From Coprinellus micaceus (Eukaryota; Basidiomycota; Agaricomycetes; Agaricales; Psathyrellaceae): DNA of 64,000 bases. Numbering within the stretch: position 1 is the stretch's first letter; each line of letters opens with the position of its first letter. The stretch is taken from the NCBI GenBank assembly GCA_951394405.1, contig OX596338.1, positions 2,046,001 through 2,110,000 of the forward strand. Direction: 5' to 3'. A program made the position numbers and the translations under genes. The notes beneath the pieces were generated by a model. The model searched no databases. It was not told where the DNA came from and saw only the letters and a program-made list of their open reading frames with translations. Positions 33,001-43,538 of this stretch are shown here, in pieces.

Positions 33001-36000
33001 GTAGTGGATGCCACACCCTCCTCTTCGATCGGTTCGTCTTTTCCTATGTCGTCGCATCTCGAAACAGCGCATCCGCAGGGCCTCTGTTTACATCTTACGC
33101 TGCCTATTACGAATGCCTCTCGCTGTTTGATCAGTTGCGAACACATCGTAAAGCAAACGACATTGCTATACCAACCCTTTCCTTCGCGGCTACCGACTAT
33201 CGTCATTCATTACTGCAATTCTCAAGAGAAGCCCGGCGAACACCTCCAACTTTACGCACGTTTCAAGCAGCGTAGACCCAATGTTTGCTTCGAGGAGTCT
33301 ATGCGTGCCTCGCTCCCCACCAGCTGCGATCTAGTGCCACCTTCGGACGTTGGGACGATAACCCACCGCCGCCACCCACAGCCAAAATTTCCGACCTACT
33401 TGCCCAAGTATGTTGGACTGTGGCGTTCCCCGCTACAATTGCCTCGATGCAAAGTCACAGGAGGATGCACAATACCTATCGACATCGGCCTCGTAGTAAA
33501 TCTTCCAGCATTCAGGCCCAGCATGGATCATTGCTATCGATTACATTAAGAAGGCGAGTCGAGTTACCTGTGTGTGCCCGACAGTCATTGCGCACTGGAA
33601 TAGTTGGTCACGCCTTCTAAGAAGTCGGATGGCTCTGTGCCACGCTGTGTGTCTTCCAGATAAACCGCTGAGAAGTCCAGTGAGATGAGCGCGGTGAGAT
33701 ACGCTTGGCCTCAAAGTAGTGAGTTCTTACGTTTTGCCTACAGGTGGAGGTGAAACCGAGCTGACACTTTCATATCAAATGTACCCAGGCAAACGCTCAA
33801 ATGGGCGGTCTACCCAACCTACGCCGGCCTCCGACCTGGGTCGCCTCGGAACGGTGTGGTATTGCCGTGGGGCTACATAAGACTTCTCCGGATAAGTAAT
33901 GGTTCCTTCACCACTCTCGTCGGACCTGGGTGTCTCCCGTTGAAACCGTCTTCGCCTCGGTATCCTGGCGTTCATTGAATAGGCATCTCTAGCTATAAAT
34001 AACAATACGACCAACCTCAAGTGCTGCGTCGCCCGGAGGATAGCAAGGACTGAGCCGAAACAATTCCATTCATCGGTTCCCCCACTATCGTCGCATCGGC
34101 CGGCAAAGGTAAGCGTGGAAGAACGTCACTGTAGGTTCTCCCTTCTCAGCATTGCCTTCCAAAGTGATGCTAACAACTCTTGTCTAATAATAGCACGGCG
34201 TGTGCAGTCACAGCGGTGCAAGTAGGTAGTATGGGCAAGCGAGCTAATTTCGGCTAGCGATAGTACTCGAAACACCGAGCATCGTAGTAGCTCGCGCCCT
34301 GATGGACGGGAAATTTCGAGGCTAGAAGATATCAATCCCAAACCCAATATGCATCAGGTGGGACCCCTATCACCACCGCATCGGAGGATCCGTTGTGCAG
34401 CTTGACTATGACGCCCCCAGTCGCGATCAAGTGGCACCCTCCGAAATCGGGTTCGGTGGTGCGACAGGGGCAGTGTCCAGACAGCCGGTTGGATTAAAAT
34501 GGATGTTTGTGCGACTTTCTTGGGATTGTGAGTGGCACGAACGCACGGGACGTTTTTCGCTACCGCCTACCACCACCTCCACACTCCCGCTCCCCATGCC
34601 AAACACCCGAGCTTCAGGCGAAATAGCTTGGGATTCGGATCTATATCCGACCGTTCTTGCATCGCTCGCGCACACTAGATGCATATGCACGCGAGGACCG
34701 AACCGCGATGGGACGTGGGGAAAAGACACCGAGTACATCGTCTACAGCGAACTTACTCCTCGCGTCCTTTGTTCGCGCGGCAAACGTATAAATGGGAGAG
34801 AACGGTCGCCTTAAATCGGTTTTACACGATTAGCCCCACCTTCTGACGTTCTCCCTGTGTCAGACTTTCATCTTCCTCAAGCGCACGACCCCGCGTTGAC
34901 AATGATCGTAGGAAGGAAGCACGGAAGGCACTACGACACGCACCAGGAGAAGCCACACTAACCTTCAGCGGGCTCACTAGTGACAAGAATAGGCGCCCTA
35001 AATACATCTACGGTGTACTTCTTCGCGCCAAGATAGATGAAAATCCAGGTCGTCGTTCCTTGCCCACGTCAAATCGTCCCCTCAAAACCACATGTCGGCT
35101 CTTCGTCACCAAGTAAGATAGTGAAACCCGGTGCTCCACATGCTACCCACTCTCTATCCGGAAAAACAACTTTGGACCACCATCGAATTCGTCGGTTCTT
35201 ACCCCGCTCTACTGAGGAAATCGGTACCTTCCCTACCCCTTCCAGCTCTCCGAGTCCTCCCTACAGTCTGGCGCCCCACGGGATGCTGAATGAGACCCCA
35301 GGAGCACCCACACCCTTCGCAGCGGTGCGTCTAAGTAGCCACGCGAGTGGTTCCAGTCATGCCACTAGAGCCTAGTCCGGGAGCCTGAAGTCCATGGCCG
35401 CAGCCGTGCTTGGGCCTAGGGCTCCGATCATGAGTACCCGCATGCTCAACGACGGCGTTCAACCTTCTCCGCCCGTTCACCTTAAATTGCCTGAGAAGGG
35501 GATGCGGAAATCGCATATACGAGGAACGCCCTCAGCAGTGGCGTCAATCGGGTCTAAGAGTATAACTCTGACCAACGTTCTTAATCCCCGAGCCCGCCTC
35601 GCAGGCGCTCGTCCCCCAGATCAGCGATCCTGCCATTCCGAGGCCGCATCCATTACGTCCCCGCACCCTAGTATAAATATGGGGAAGGGAGGTGTCATAC
35701 CGGGTGAAGCGGAAGCTCGACTTGGTAAACCGAAGCCTGGATATGCGGGTTCTCATGGCAAAGGCCCCAGGCCGCTGTGATGGTGCTCGCCACGATTTGC
35801 AAAACGCATAGGGTTCGATCGGCAACAGGTTTTGCCCGTCTGATTCAGGGTAATGGCAGTTTCGAAAGGCGTATGGCGCCCGATGCGTGATTTCCTTCGT
35901 GGTGAAGGCATAGGGACACCATCTTTGAGGAGAGCGGGTGCTGTCCAGACTTCGACCAATTGGGAAAAGGACCTTCCTAATTGAAACGTTCGAGCGAGCT

Positions 36001-36163
36001 ATGGGTCCAAACAACCTGCTTCCTTGTCAAAGACATCACCAAGCCAAAACCCGCCCCAACTTCCTGGATACCGAAGGAAATGGAAAGAACATGAAGATAC
36101 TATAATACACTCAATGGATACAAGTACATCATGCAATGTGAGTCCAAGGGAGTCCACGTCGAT
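27002..36163. other. Nine-kilobase region with no supported gene
   Basis: The longest stretch without a recognisable gene. Open frames reach 252 codons (26994-27752, plus) and 204 codons (32935-33549, plus), but they are Ser/Arg/Pro-rich, overlap other frames and resemble no family. I saw no reverse transcriptase, transposase or integrase signatures and no long repeats. A perfect 18-bp GC-rich palindrome lies at 30420-30437. The region may be decayed transposon sequence, but that is inference. Confidence 0.45.
30420..30437. repeat. Perfect 18-bp palindrome
   Basis: CCACCCGGGCCCGGGTGG is its own reverse complement. It sits in gene-free sequence with no related copy seen nearby. Possibly chance in GC-rich DNA. 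Confidence 0.5.
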
Positions 36164-38502
36164 CTAGTACGCAACACTGTCCGTCAAACCGTCCAACTCG
36201 CGGTCAAAGCACCTATGCTTGCTGATTTCGAACGCAAAGTTGGCAACGAAACCACTCTCCCCAGGGGCAACCTTAAGCGTATCCGTCGCAGCCGAGCTAA
36301 CACTGTACGTACCCGCAGTAACAACGCCATACGACGAGGTGACCGACTCATCACTGCGGCTAAGGTTGAATTGGAGCTGCTCGACTGTATCGAGAGCCTT
36401 GTAGACGACAGAAGTGCCCTCGCCTATCGCACCAATAGATTTGCAATGCGCGAAGGCCTCCCGGATCCAGTGAGTGGCGCGTCCCGTCTTCATAAGAGTC
36501 TTTGCATGCTCCGAACCAGAGGGCACGTAGACGGCATCGAACATCGTCGAGCGCTGATCCTCAAAGTGGTGGTCAGCGACGAGACCCGTACCGCTGCCAA
36601 CGACCTGACCCTCTGAGTAAATCTTGCTACGGCGGGGACCAATCAAAAAGCATTGAGCCTTGGCGCCGGTGAGGATAGCGCGAACGCCCTGGACTTCAAT
36701 CTCGTTGAAGCCGTCGGCAATGAGGATGGCGATGCGACGGCTGGCGATGGTGGGTTGCTTGGGAGCGAAAAAAGCTTGCGAGAGATAAGAGTCGCGCTTG
36801 GGGTAGGTCTCGCGAGCAGGTTTACCAGGAACGAGGCCGTTGACCTTTCGGGCGACAGTGACGGCGAGGTCGAAGTCGATCTTGTTGAGGAGGTCAGTGT
36901 AGCGCTTGTAGACGCGCTCGTCGTCGCAGTGGGAAAGCTCGAAGCAGAAAGCATCTATGAGGTGCCGCTTTTCGTATGGGGTAAGTGAGTGGTAGAACAT
37001 CTGCGCTTGGTTGTAGTGCTCCTGGAACTTGGGTGTGCGGACACGCTGCTTGAGACCGATGACCTTCTCCATATACTCTGTGTATCCACCTTCCGACGGA
37101 GGAACAGTCTTGACCTCATCTTCTCGGTTCGGGTGGTAGTTGACAGTCGACTTGTTGATCCTGTGTTGCATCGCCCCACCACGGTTGTGGTTGAAGACAG
37201 GGCACACAGGCCTATTGATGGGCAACTGCTCCCAGTTGATACCGAGTCGGGAGATCTGAGTGTCGAAGTATGAAAAGTTCCTGCCCTGCAATAGGGGGTC
37301 GTTGGAGAATCCGATTCCAGGAACGACGTGACTTGTGCAGAAGGCAACCTGCTCGGTCTCGGGGAAGAACTCGTCGACACACCGGTTCAGGCAGAGCTCG
37401 CCGATCGGGAGAAGGGGGACCTCGTTAACCGGCCAGACCTTGGTGGCATCGAGGATATCGAAGTCGAAGTTGTGCTCGTCCTTCTCAGCGATGACCTGAA
37501 TATAGAATGTCCACTTGGGCGGACAATCACTCTTGATAGCCTCTTCTAAATCCTTGCGGTGGAAGTCTGTGGCGAACTGTTAGTGAGCCGACAAGTCGAG
37601 GGAAAGTAGGAGCGTACCAGGGTCTTGCCCACCCAATTTCAGTGCCTCGTCCCAGACAAGACTGTGAACACCGAGCTCGGGGGCCCAGTGAAACTTGACA
37701 AAGTGACGCTCGCCCTTCTCATTGATCAAGGTGAAGGTATTCACGCCAAAGCCCTGCATCATACGTAAAGAGCGTGGAATGGCTCGGTCAGACATGGCCC
37801 ACATAACCATATGAGCAGCCTCTGGTCGGAGACCGACGAAGTCCCAGAAATTATTGTGGGCGGACTGGCCCTGAGGGACCTCGTTATGAGGCTCCGGCTT
37901 GACGGCGTGGACGAAGTCGGGGAAGTTTATAGCATCTTGAATGAAGAAAACGGGCATGTTGTTGCCGACAACGTCCCAATTGCCTTCGGCGGTGTAGAAC
38001 TTGACGGCGAAGCCTCGCACATCTCGAACGGTGTCGGCGCTACCCTTGGATCCTTGGACGGTGCTGAATCGAGTGAAGATGGGGGTGGTACGGCTAGAGT
38101 CTGTGAGGACGGGTGCGAAGGTGTACTCCTTGGCTCTGTCGTCGAAGACCCGGAAGTATCCATGGGCACCAGTACCACGAGCATGCACAACTCGCTCGGG
38201 GATACGCTCATGGTCGAACCTGTGGATCTTCTCTCGGGCGATCTGATCCTCGAGCAGAGCAGGGCCAACATTGGTGCCATTGGACAGGCTCAGCCTATGG
38301 AAATCTGTGAGCCACAGGCGTCGGCGACCAATCCCGCGGCAACTCACCAATGGTCGGTGTCACTCATCTTGACGCCATGGTCGGTCGTCATCTGCGACCT
38401 CGGCGTTGGGTGAATGGTATCTCGAGACAAATCCTTGATCTTTGCGTCGTCTGTCAACATACTGGCAACGGCGTTCTTGACAGAGGCAGCGATTCCGGAC
38501 AT
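36164..38502 (-). CDS. Large-subunit catalase with C-terminal DJ-1/PfpI-like domain (744 aa)
   Basis: Three exons (introns 38295-38347 and 37567-37617) give 744 residues, the size of large-subunit (clade 2) catalases. The catalase core contains [14 protein letters not shown] with the essential distal His, [19 protein letters not shown] with the catalytic Asn, and [17 protein letters not shown] with the proximal haem Tyr. The C-terminal 150 residues begin [20 protein letters not shown], the flavodoxin-like DJ-1/PfpI domain typical of this class. The enzyme breaks down hydrogen peroxide. No signal peptide is seen at this start ([15 protein letters not shown]). A TATA box lies about 50 bases upstream. 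The gene is head-to-head with the PDX1-like gene. Confidence 0.96.
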
Positions 38503-38851
38503 TGGGTGGCGAGGAGAGAATGGGCTAACTGCAGTGACTAATCATCATCTGGGCTTTATATGTGTCTCGGAGAGAGAGCATTGTTGTAGGTGAGGACGTC
38601 GACGGTGACGTATTCTGTCGGTGCTCCAGCGGCTAATCGGGCTAGCGTGGAGTCGAACGCGTCTTTGTTTGCCCTGGCACAACAACGCGTATTCTTGGCG
38701 TCCGGCATCAGATCGGCCAACACCGATTGATTGCCGCCGAGCAACCATCACCACCGCCTTGCCCAGGGCGCTCGGCGAGAACGGAATATAAAGTCAAGTC
38801 GCAGGCAATAGACAGGTTTCCCTAGAACTGTTGCTGGCCAACTTCTCAACC
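38503..38851. promoter_or_regulatory. Divergent promoter region between catalase and the PDX1-like gene
   Basis: 349 bases. A minus-strand TATAAAG at 38554-38560 lies about 52 bases before the catalase ATG. A plus-strand TATAAAG at 38787-38793 lies about 59 bases before the ATG of the PDX1-like gene. Each gene thus seems to have its own core promoter. Confidence 0.55.
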
Positions 38852-39923
38852 ATGTCCTCCCTTGCTCTTTCCAATCTCGCGGCCCAGACTCAGCGTGCAG
38901 CGCATGCCCAGACGAGGGGTGTTAATCATTTCCGCAGACGCTGTAAGCGCCTCGATGTTTCCGCGAGAATGTCGTGGAACTAAATATCGAGTAGGGATGC
39001 ACAATGCCTTAAAGAGGCAGGGTATCATGATGCCTGCATTGTCCCCCTTCATGACGGAGGGCACTGTCACTCGGTGGAAGAAGAGGGAAGGCGAGTCATT
39101 CCAAGCGGGCGAGGTCCTGCTTCAAATCGTATGTCCTACGCCTCTCGTTCATGCAGGTGCTGAGTGCGACGCTTTTAGGAGAATGAAGTAGGGATGGTAG
39201 ACGTAGAAGCATCTGCTCCCGGTATCTTAGGAAGGATTCTGGTGCGCCCATTTCTTTTGTCGTTTGCGAGGCACCGCTCACAACTAAGTATGGTAGACGC
39301 CCGACGGTACATCACACGTCCCTGTTGAGTCCATGATCGCCATTGTCGCTCGAGATACGACTGAGCTCGCGACCATCCAATCCCAATCATTGGCTCCTAC
39401 CCCGCCTCCCTTTTCCCCGACACCCATCCCACCCTCGTCGCCACGTTACCCCGACACACACTACAAGTTACCCATGATGAGCCCTCGCATACCGATCATG
39501 TCTCCGCGCACGCCCTCTTTGTTCGAGATGCACGCTATGGGCATGGGCCACCGTAGCGCCCACGTTGGTGGACCCAGAGGCTCCCGGCCTGCGGGGCTGA
39601 AACTCAACCTCGAGGGGGCGCCGCGCTCACCCCGGACACCCAGCCGCAGCATTCAAGAGAGCGACGCCAATAACGACATTGATACCTCGGTGACCCCGGT
39701 TGCTACTACACCGTTCACTGCAGCGGACATTTGTTATCCCAAAACGGCGGCAACTCCCAGTGGGGTCCCCCAAGAGTCCCAGGTATGTTTCGTTATTCTG
39801 TATCCACCTGTGCCCACTCAACGTTTTGTGATACCTTGGCAGTTGGATGGCGCCGCGATCAGGAGGATGATCGTCGCGAACCTCTCGGTCTCAGGCGCGA
39901 TGGAGGTGGAAGAGTTTGTTTAG
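38852..39923 (+). CDS. Diverged PDX1 paralogue: lipoyl-like domain lacking the lipoyl lysine (284 aa)
   Basis: Five exons: 38852-38942, 38995-39128, 39179-39241, 39297-39782, 39843-39923. The N-terminus ([20 protein letters not shown], basic, few acidic residues) looks like a mitochondrial presequence. The domain [20 protein letters not shown] to [11 protein letters not shown] matches the lipoyl domain of PDX1 at 42145-43260. Where PDX1 has [11 protein letters not shown] this protein has [11 protein letters not shown], so the lipoylated Lys is Val79. No subunit-binding domain follows; instead there is a Ser/Pro-rich stretch with SPRTP repeats. The end, [15 protein letters not shown], matches [15 protein letters not shown] of PDX1. 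The first three introns share position and phase with PDX1. It cannot be lipoylated normally; a structural role or decay are both possible. The last intron (60 nt) is in frame and may be optional. Confidence 0.8.
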
Positions 39924-40006
39924 ACTTGGGGTACACTAACCTAGAGTGTTGTGAATTAGTCATAGAGACGAGAGGACAGCCTGGTGGACTTTGCTCGACG
40001 TTGCGG

Positions 40007-41678
40007 TTACTCGTTGAGTGCAAGACACTAGAAGATGAATTTAATCAGTTCCTTCTGCCCCCAAACTACATGGACACGTACCCGGAACTCGACGAACCCG
40101 TCCGTCTCATCGCTAGCGCTATGGGGTTTGGGCATCAAGAACTGCAAACTCAAAAGCCCATCCTCGTCGATGCGCATTGAGGTTTTGGTTGAACTTGAGA
40201 GTGCCCGGAGCGTTTTGGTGATATGGCTGAAACGATAGCTACGAACGTGCGTTTATAAGTGGAGCTGATCCTAGCTAATCGTTGACCCACCTGAAGACAA
40301 TTCTCTGCCTGCAATCGAAGCTCTCTAACACCTCCTTATCATTCGGGTAGTCCATCTACCCGCGTCAACTCAATAGGCTCCAGGACGCCCTGCTTTGCAA
40401 TTGGGGCTCACCTCGGTGCTCCCAAATGTGCCGTCTGCTTGGATCCTAAGCCTCGGTTGGTTTTCTGCGCTATTCCTCCTCCGCGGGTCGGCACCAGAGG
40501 CATCATGCGGTGGATTCGCGATGAAGGTCAGCTTTTCGCAGGAGGGGTCTATTTCCGAGATCGCGTCGCGGAGCCAGGATGACTGAGTTTGTTCAAGAGT
40601 TTAGGCTGAATTAACACAAGGATAAGGCGGAGATATCACCTTGAGAATGATCCTGCAAACCCTAATACATCGAACACAAAATGAGAGTCGTTGGATGGGA
40701 ACTTGGGCGAGATGTAACGCACACGATATCGTTGTTCACTTCGAGTGAGAGATGGGGTTCGGTTTGATACGTCGTTATTTCACAAGTCGTTGTAGGACCA
40801 CCCGACTCTTCCGTACTGTCAAACAGTGTAAGCGAATCTTATACGGTGAAAGCTCGATTCAAATGGTTACTCACACGACGACCACCAATGGGTACCCATC
40901 CCCCGAGTACGTCAGGCGCACGCTCGTCTTTTTTTCCGCCATCTGACCCCCCAATTTTACAGGCTGCAAGCCCCTCTGCCCCGATCCTCCACCTCCGTTC
41001 CCCCCTCCTCTCCTTGGAGGACCCTCCCCATCACCGGGGTTCTGGTTATCCTCAGCATCTCCACCTCCTTGCCCCGGCCTCGTCCACTTCTTATGGGTAG
41101 CAACGCTAGGTGCAGTCACCGGCCCAGCGGTCCCAAAAATGTTCAGACAGTCGACGAGTACGTTCAAGTTGATTTGGAACGTGGTCGTAAAGTTTCCTAG
41201 TACAACGTCTTCTTCGTCTTCTTCGTCCTGTTGTCTTATCTGTGGTGTCCGAGGCGCGGCACCGGGCTCAGCAAGTTCATCTTCCTCTTCTGTATCAGAG
41301 TCCGGGACGATCATTTGAGGAGACCGTCGCCTCGTTCTCTTGGGAGGGTTTATATCGAAGTCGTCAAACACTTGCGAGAAGATGAATGCAACGGCGACGA
41401 GGGTTCGAGCCTCCTCGACTGTTACAGTCAAGCCACCTTCTGTCAGCGTTACAGTGGCCATTTGCTAGGTGGAGACCGCGGCATCAGCTCCTATGGATGC
41501 GAGTCGAGGGGCTGGAACGTACGGTAGAGAAATGTACTCCCCGCAGAAGCGACGCCAAGTAGCGTACATCTTCTACTGAGGCGTTGAGAATCTAGCCTCT
41601 GATTCAGAAAATACTCTCGGAGGAGTATGATACGCCTTTCTCGCGCACCTCATGCGAGTCTGAATCGTTCTGCGACAT
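40007..41678 (-). CDS. RAD1: RAD1 checkpoint clamp subunit (398 aa)
   Basis: Nine exons, one only 13 nt (40640-40652), join into 399 codons. The start MSQNDSDSHE splices to ILNASVEDVRYLASLLRGVH, then ATVTLTEGGLTVTVEEART, FQINLNVLVDCLNIFG, VRLTYSGDGYPLVVV, IILKSSWLRDAISEID, LRALSSSTKTSMRIDEDGLL and GFVEFRCLALNE. These follow the Rad1/Rec1 family from end to end. Rad1 pairs with Rad9 and Hus1 in the 9-1-1 ring loaded at damaged DNA to activate checkpoint kinases. Two insertions are unusual: an acidic loop (DSDTEEEDELAE..QDEEDEEDVV) and a Gly-rich loop near residues 150-185. Introns: 41592-41648, 41465-41522, 40816-40874, 40653-40722, 40583-40639, 40356-40411, 40227-40290, 40028-40081. It converges on the PDX1-like gene, 83 bases away. 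Confidence 0.93.
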
Positions 41679-42144
41679 CGCGACAAGTGATATAGAGGAT
41701 GGTGACGGTTAGGAGCAAGGCGCGTTGACGCGTCGACGAGCGCGCACTTGATTAGCGCGCCCCGATCAACAACAAACACTGAACCCGAGGATCTCGAGGG
41801 GCTCCAACAGAACGAAGATACATACGACGGGATGACATTAGCGCAGTTCCTATAATGCTGCAATGAGTAGAGGGCCAGTTATAACTTTGTCAGGGATTGG
41901 TAACGAATTTGCAGGCAAGAGGTCGAGTCACGGTGGGACATCATCGCCTCAGTGTCTGGCTTCTACATTATTGCTCCAGTTTTGCGGGGAAGTCTAGGAT
42001 GATCAAGCGTGGCCCTACCTTGCTATCAGGGGCTGCTGAAGTGGAGTAATGGCATGTTAGAAGTAGACGAAGGGAACGCGATCCGGTGCCGTATACGCAA
42101 AGTCTATTAAGGTATCTCTAGTGCATAGCTGGTGGTTTGTGAGG
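41679..42144. other. Intergenic region between RAD1 and PDX1
   Basis: About 470 bases: RAD1 promoter side and PDX1 3' flank. No gene or repeat is supported. Confidence 0.5.
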
Positions 42145-43260
42145 TTAGTAGAGACCATCGAGGAAATCCTGCTTGACGGGCTTGGAAGCGGGAATGGCGG
42201 CCGGGGAAGGGGCTACCTTCTTCGGGGGTGGAAGATAATCAGCGAGGACCGAGTCAAAGTCCGCATCCTTGAAGTCCGGCGCAGGGTTCCGGGCCTTCAC
42301 AGACGCCTCCAACATCGAGTTAACGATGAGCCTCCTCAACGCATCTCCGTCCAAAGGCTTTACTTCCGCCACCTTCTTGCTGGGCGTAGCAGCGCTGAGC
42401 GCCTTCCTTGCTTCTTCAATCGGAGAAGGTGCAGGAACGAAGGTCCCATTGGGGTTCGAAGCCTTGCCGAGGAAGGTGAGGACGTCGCCCTTGGTGAGCA
42501 TGCCACGCACTCCGGTCCCCTTTATCTCATCGATATTCTGGATGCCGTGTTCTAGGATGAGGCGGTGGACGGATGGGAAGAGAGGTTTGGAGTGCGGAGG
42601 GAGGGTATGCGCGGCGGCAGGTTGTTGCGGTGCGGACTCGGGTGCGGCTCCAGCAGTCGAGGATGAGGATTCGGGCTGCTTCGAAGGGGACTCCTCCTTC
42701 TTCGAAGGTGCTGGCTCCTCCTTGGGAACCTCGAGGTTGGAAATATCGTCGCCTTCTTCGGCGAGAAGGGCAATTAACTTGCCAACTGGCACGCCCTTCG
42801 TGCCATCGCCGACCTGGAGTCAATATTGAGCACAAGAGACATGCCCACACCGGAGAATGAACGCACCAAGATCTTCCCAACAACACCGTCGTCCTGGGCC
42901 TCAACGTCGATAGTGGCCTTGTCGGTCTCCTGTTATATAGAAAGCAGAGGGGAATACCATGTGTTTAGTACACGGGAGCCCGAACACCCGGCCAATGATA
43001 GAGGGCACGCACGATTTCCAGTAGGACATCACCGGCAGCAAATGCTTCGCCCTCCTGCTTCTTCCACTGTGCAATGCCGCCCTCGGTCATCGTTGGCGAC
43101 ATTGCGGGCATTTGCATATTCGTGATGGCACGGCGAACGGAGGATTGGTGAAGCCCTGGATTCTGTGAGGACGGAACGGGAACGTATTGCAGGAGAGCTC
43201 ACCCCTTTTCGAAGAGGCTCTGAGGGCATGGACCGTCGCGCGAGACAGTGCAGAAGCCAT
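42145..43260 (-). CDS. PDX1: Pyruvate dehydrogenase complex E3-binding protein (protein X, 310 aa)
   Basis: Four exons (introns 43156-43202, 42930-43012, 42814-42866) give 310 residues. A basic mitochondrial presequence ([20 protein letters not shown]) is followed by a lipoyl domain, [20 protein letters not shown], with the lipoylated Lys71 in [12 protein letters not shown] Pro/Glu/Ser linker leads to the peripheral subunit-binding domain ([36 protein letters not shown]). The C-terminal part (about 110 residues, [18 protein letters not shown]) is far shorter than the acyltransferase domain of true E2, as expected for fungal protein X, which tethers E3 to the E2 core. A diverged paralogue lies at 38852-39923 in opposite orientation, sharing three intron positions. 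It is head-to-head with SCAP, 278 bases apart. Confidence 0.92.
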
Positions 43261-43538
43261 GGTCAACGAGAGAAACGACGAGCAGCGGCCAGCCAACACA
43301 ATTCTCGAGTACCCGCGTCTGCCCCAAAGGAGCCAAAAGGTTCCGTCCACGTGAGCCCGAGTCCGGACTAAGAGTGCCTTTGGGTATGGCTTGGATTGAA
43401 TGCCATGGACGAGTAGCTCGCCATCGCCATTCACAACCCCCGGTCTATTTATTCCTTCTTCCTCTACCACCACCACCCCGCCACCCCCCGACCGCGACGA
43501 CAACACCGGCGACGGCACAGACTCAGCCGGGCACAGCC

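Noticed and set aside
34395..35780. Plus-strand frames of 112-139 codons
   Set aside because: Overlapped by minus-strand frames; composition like translated non-coding DNA.
10957..36163. Retrotransposon or DNA transposon proteins in gene-poor regions
   Set aside because: No reverse transcriptase, RNase H, integrase or transposase motifs were found in any listed frame.
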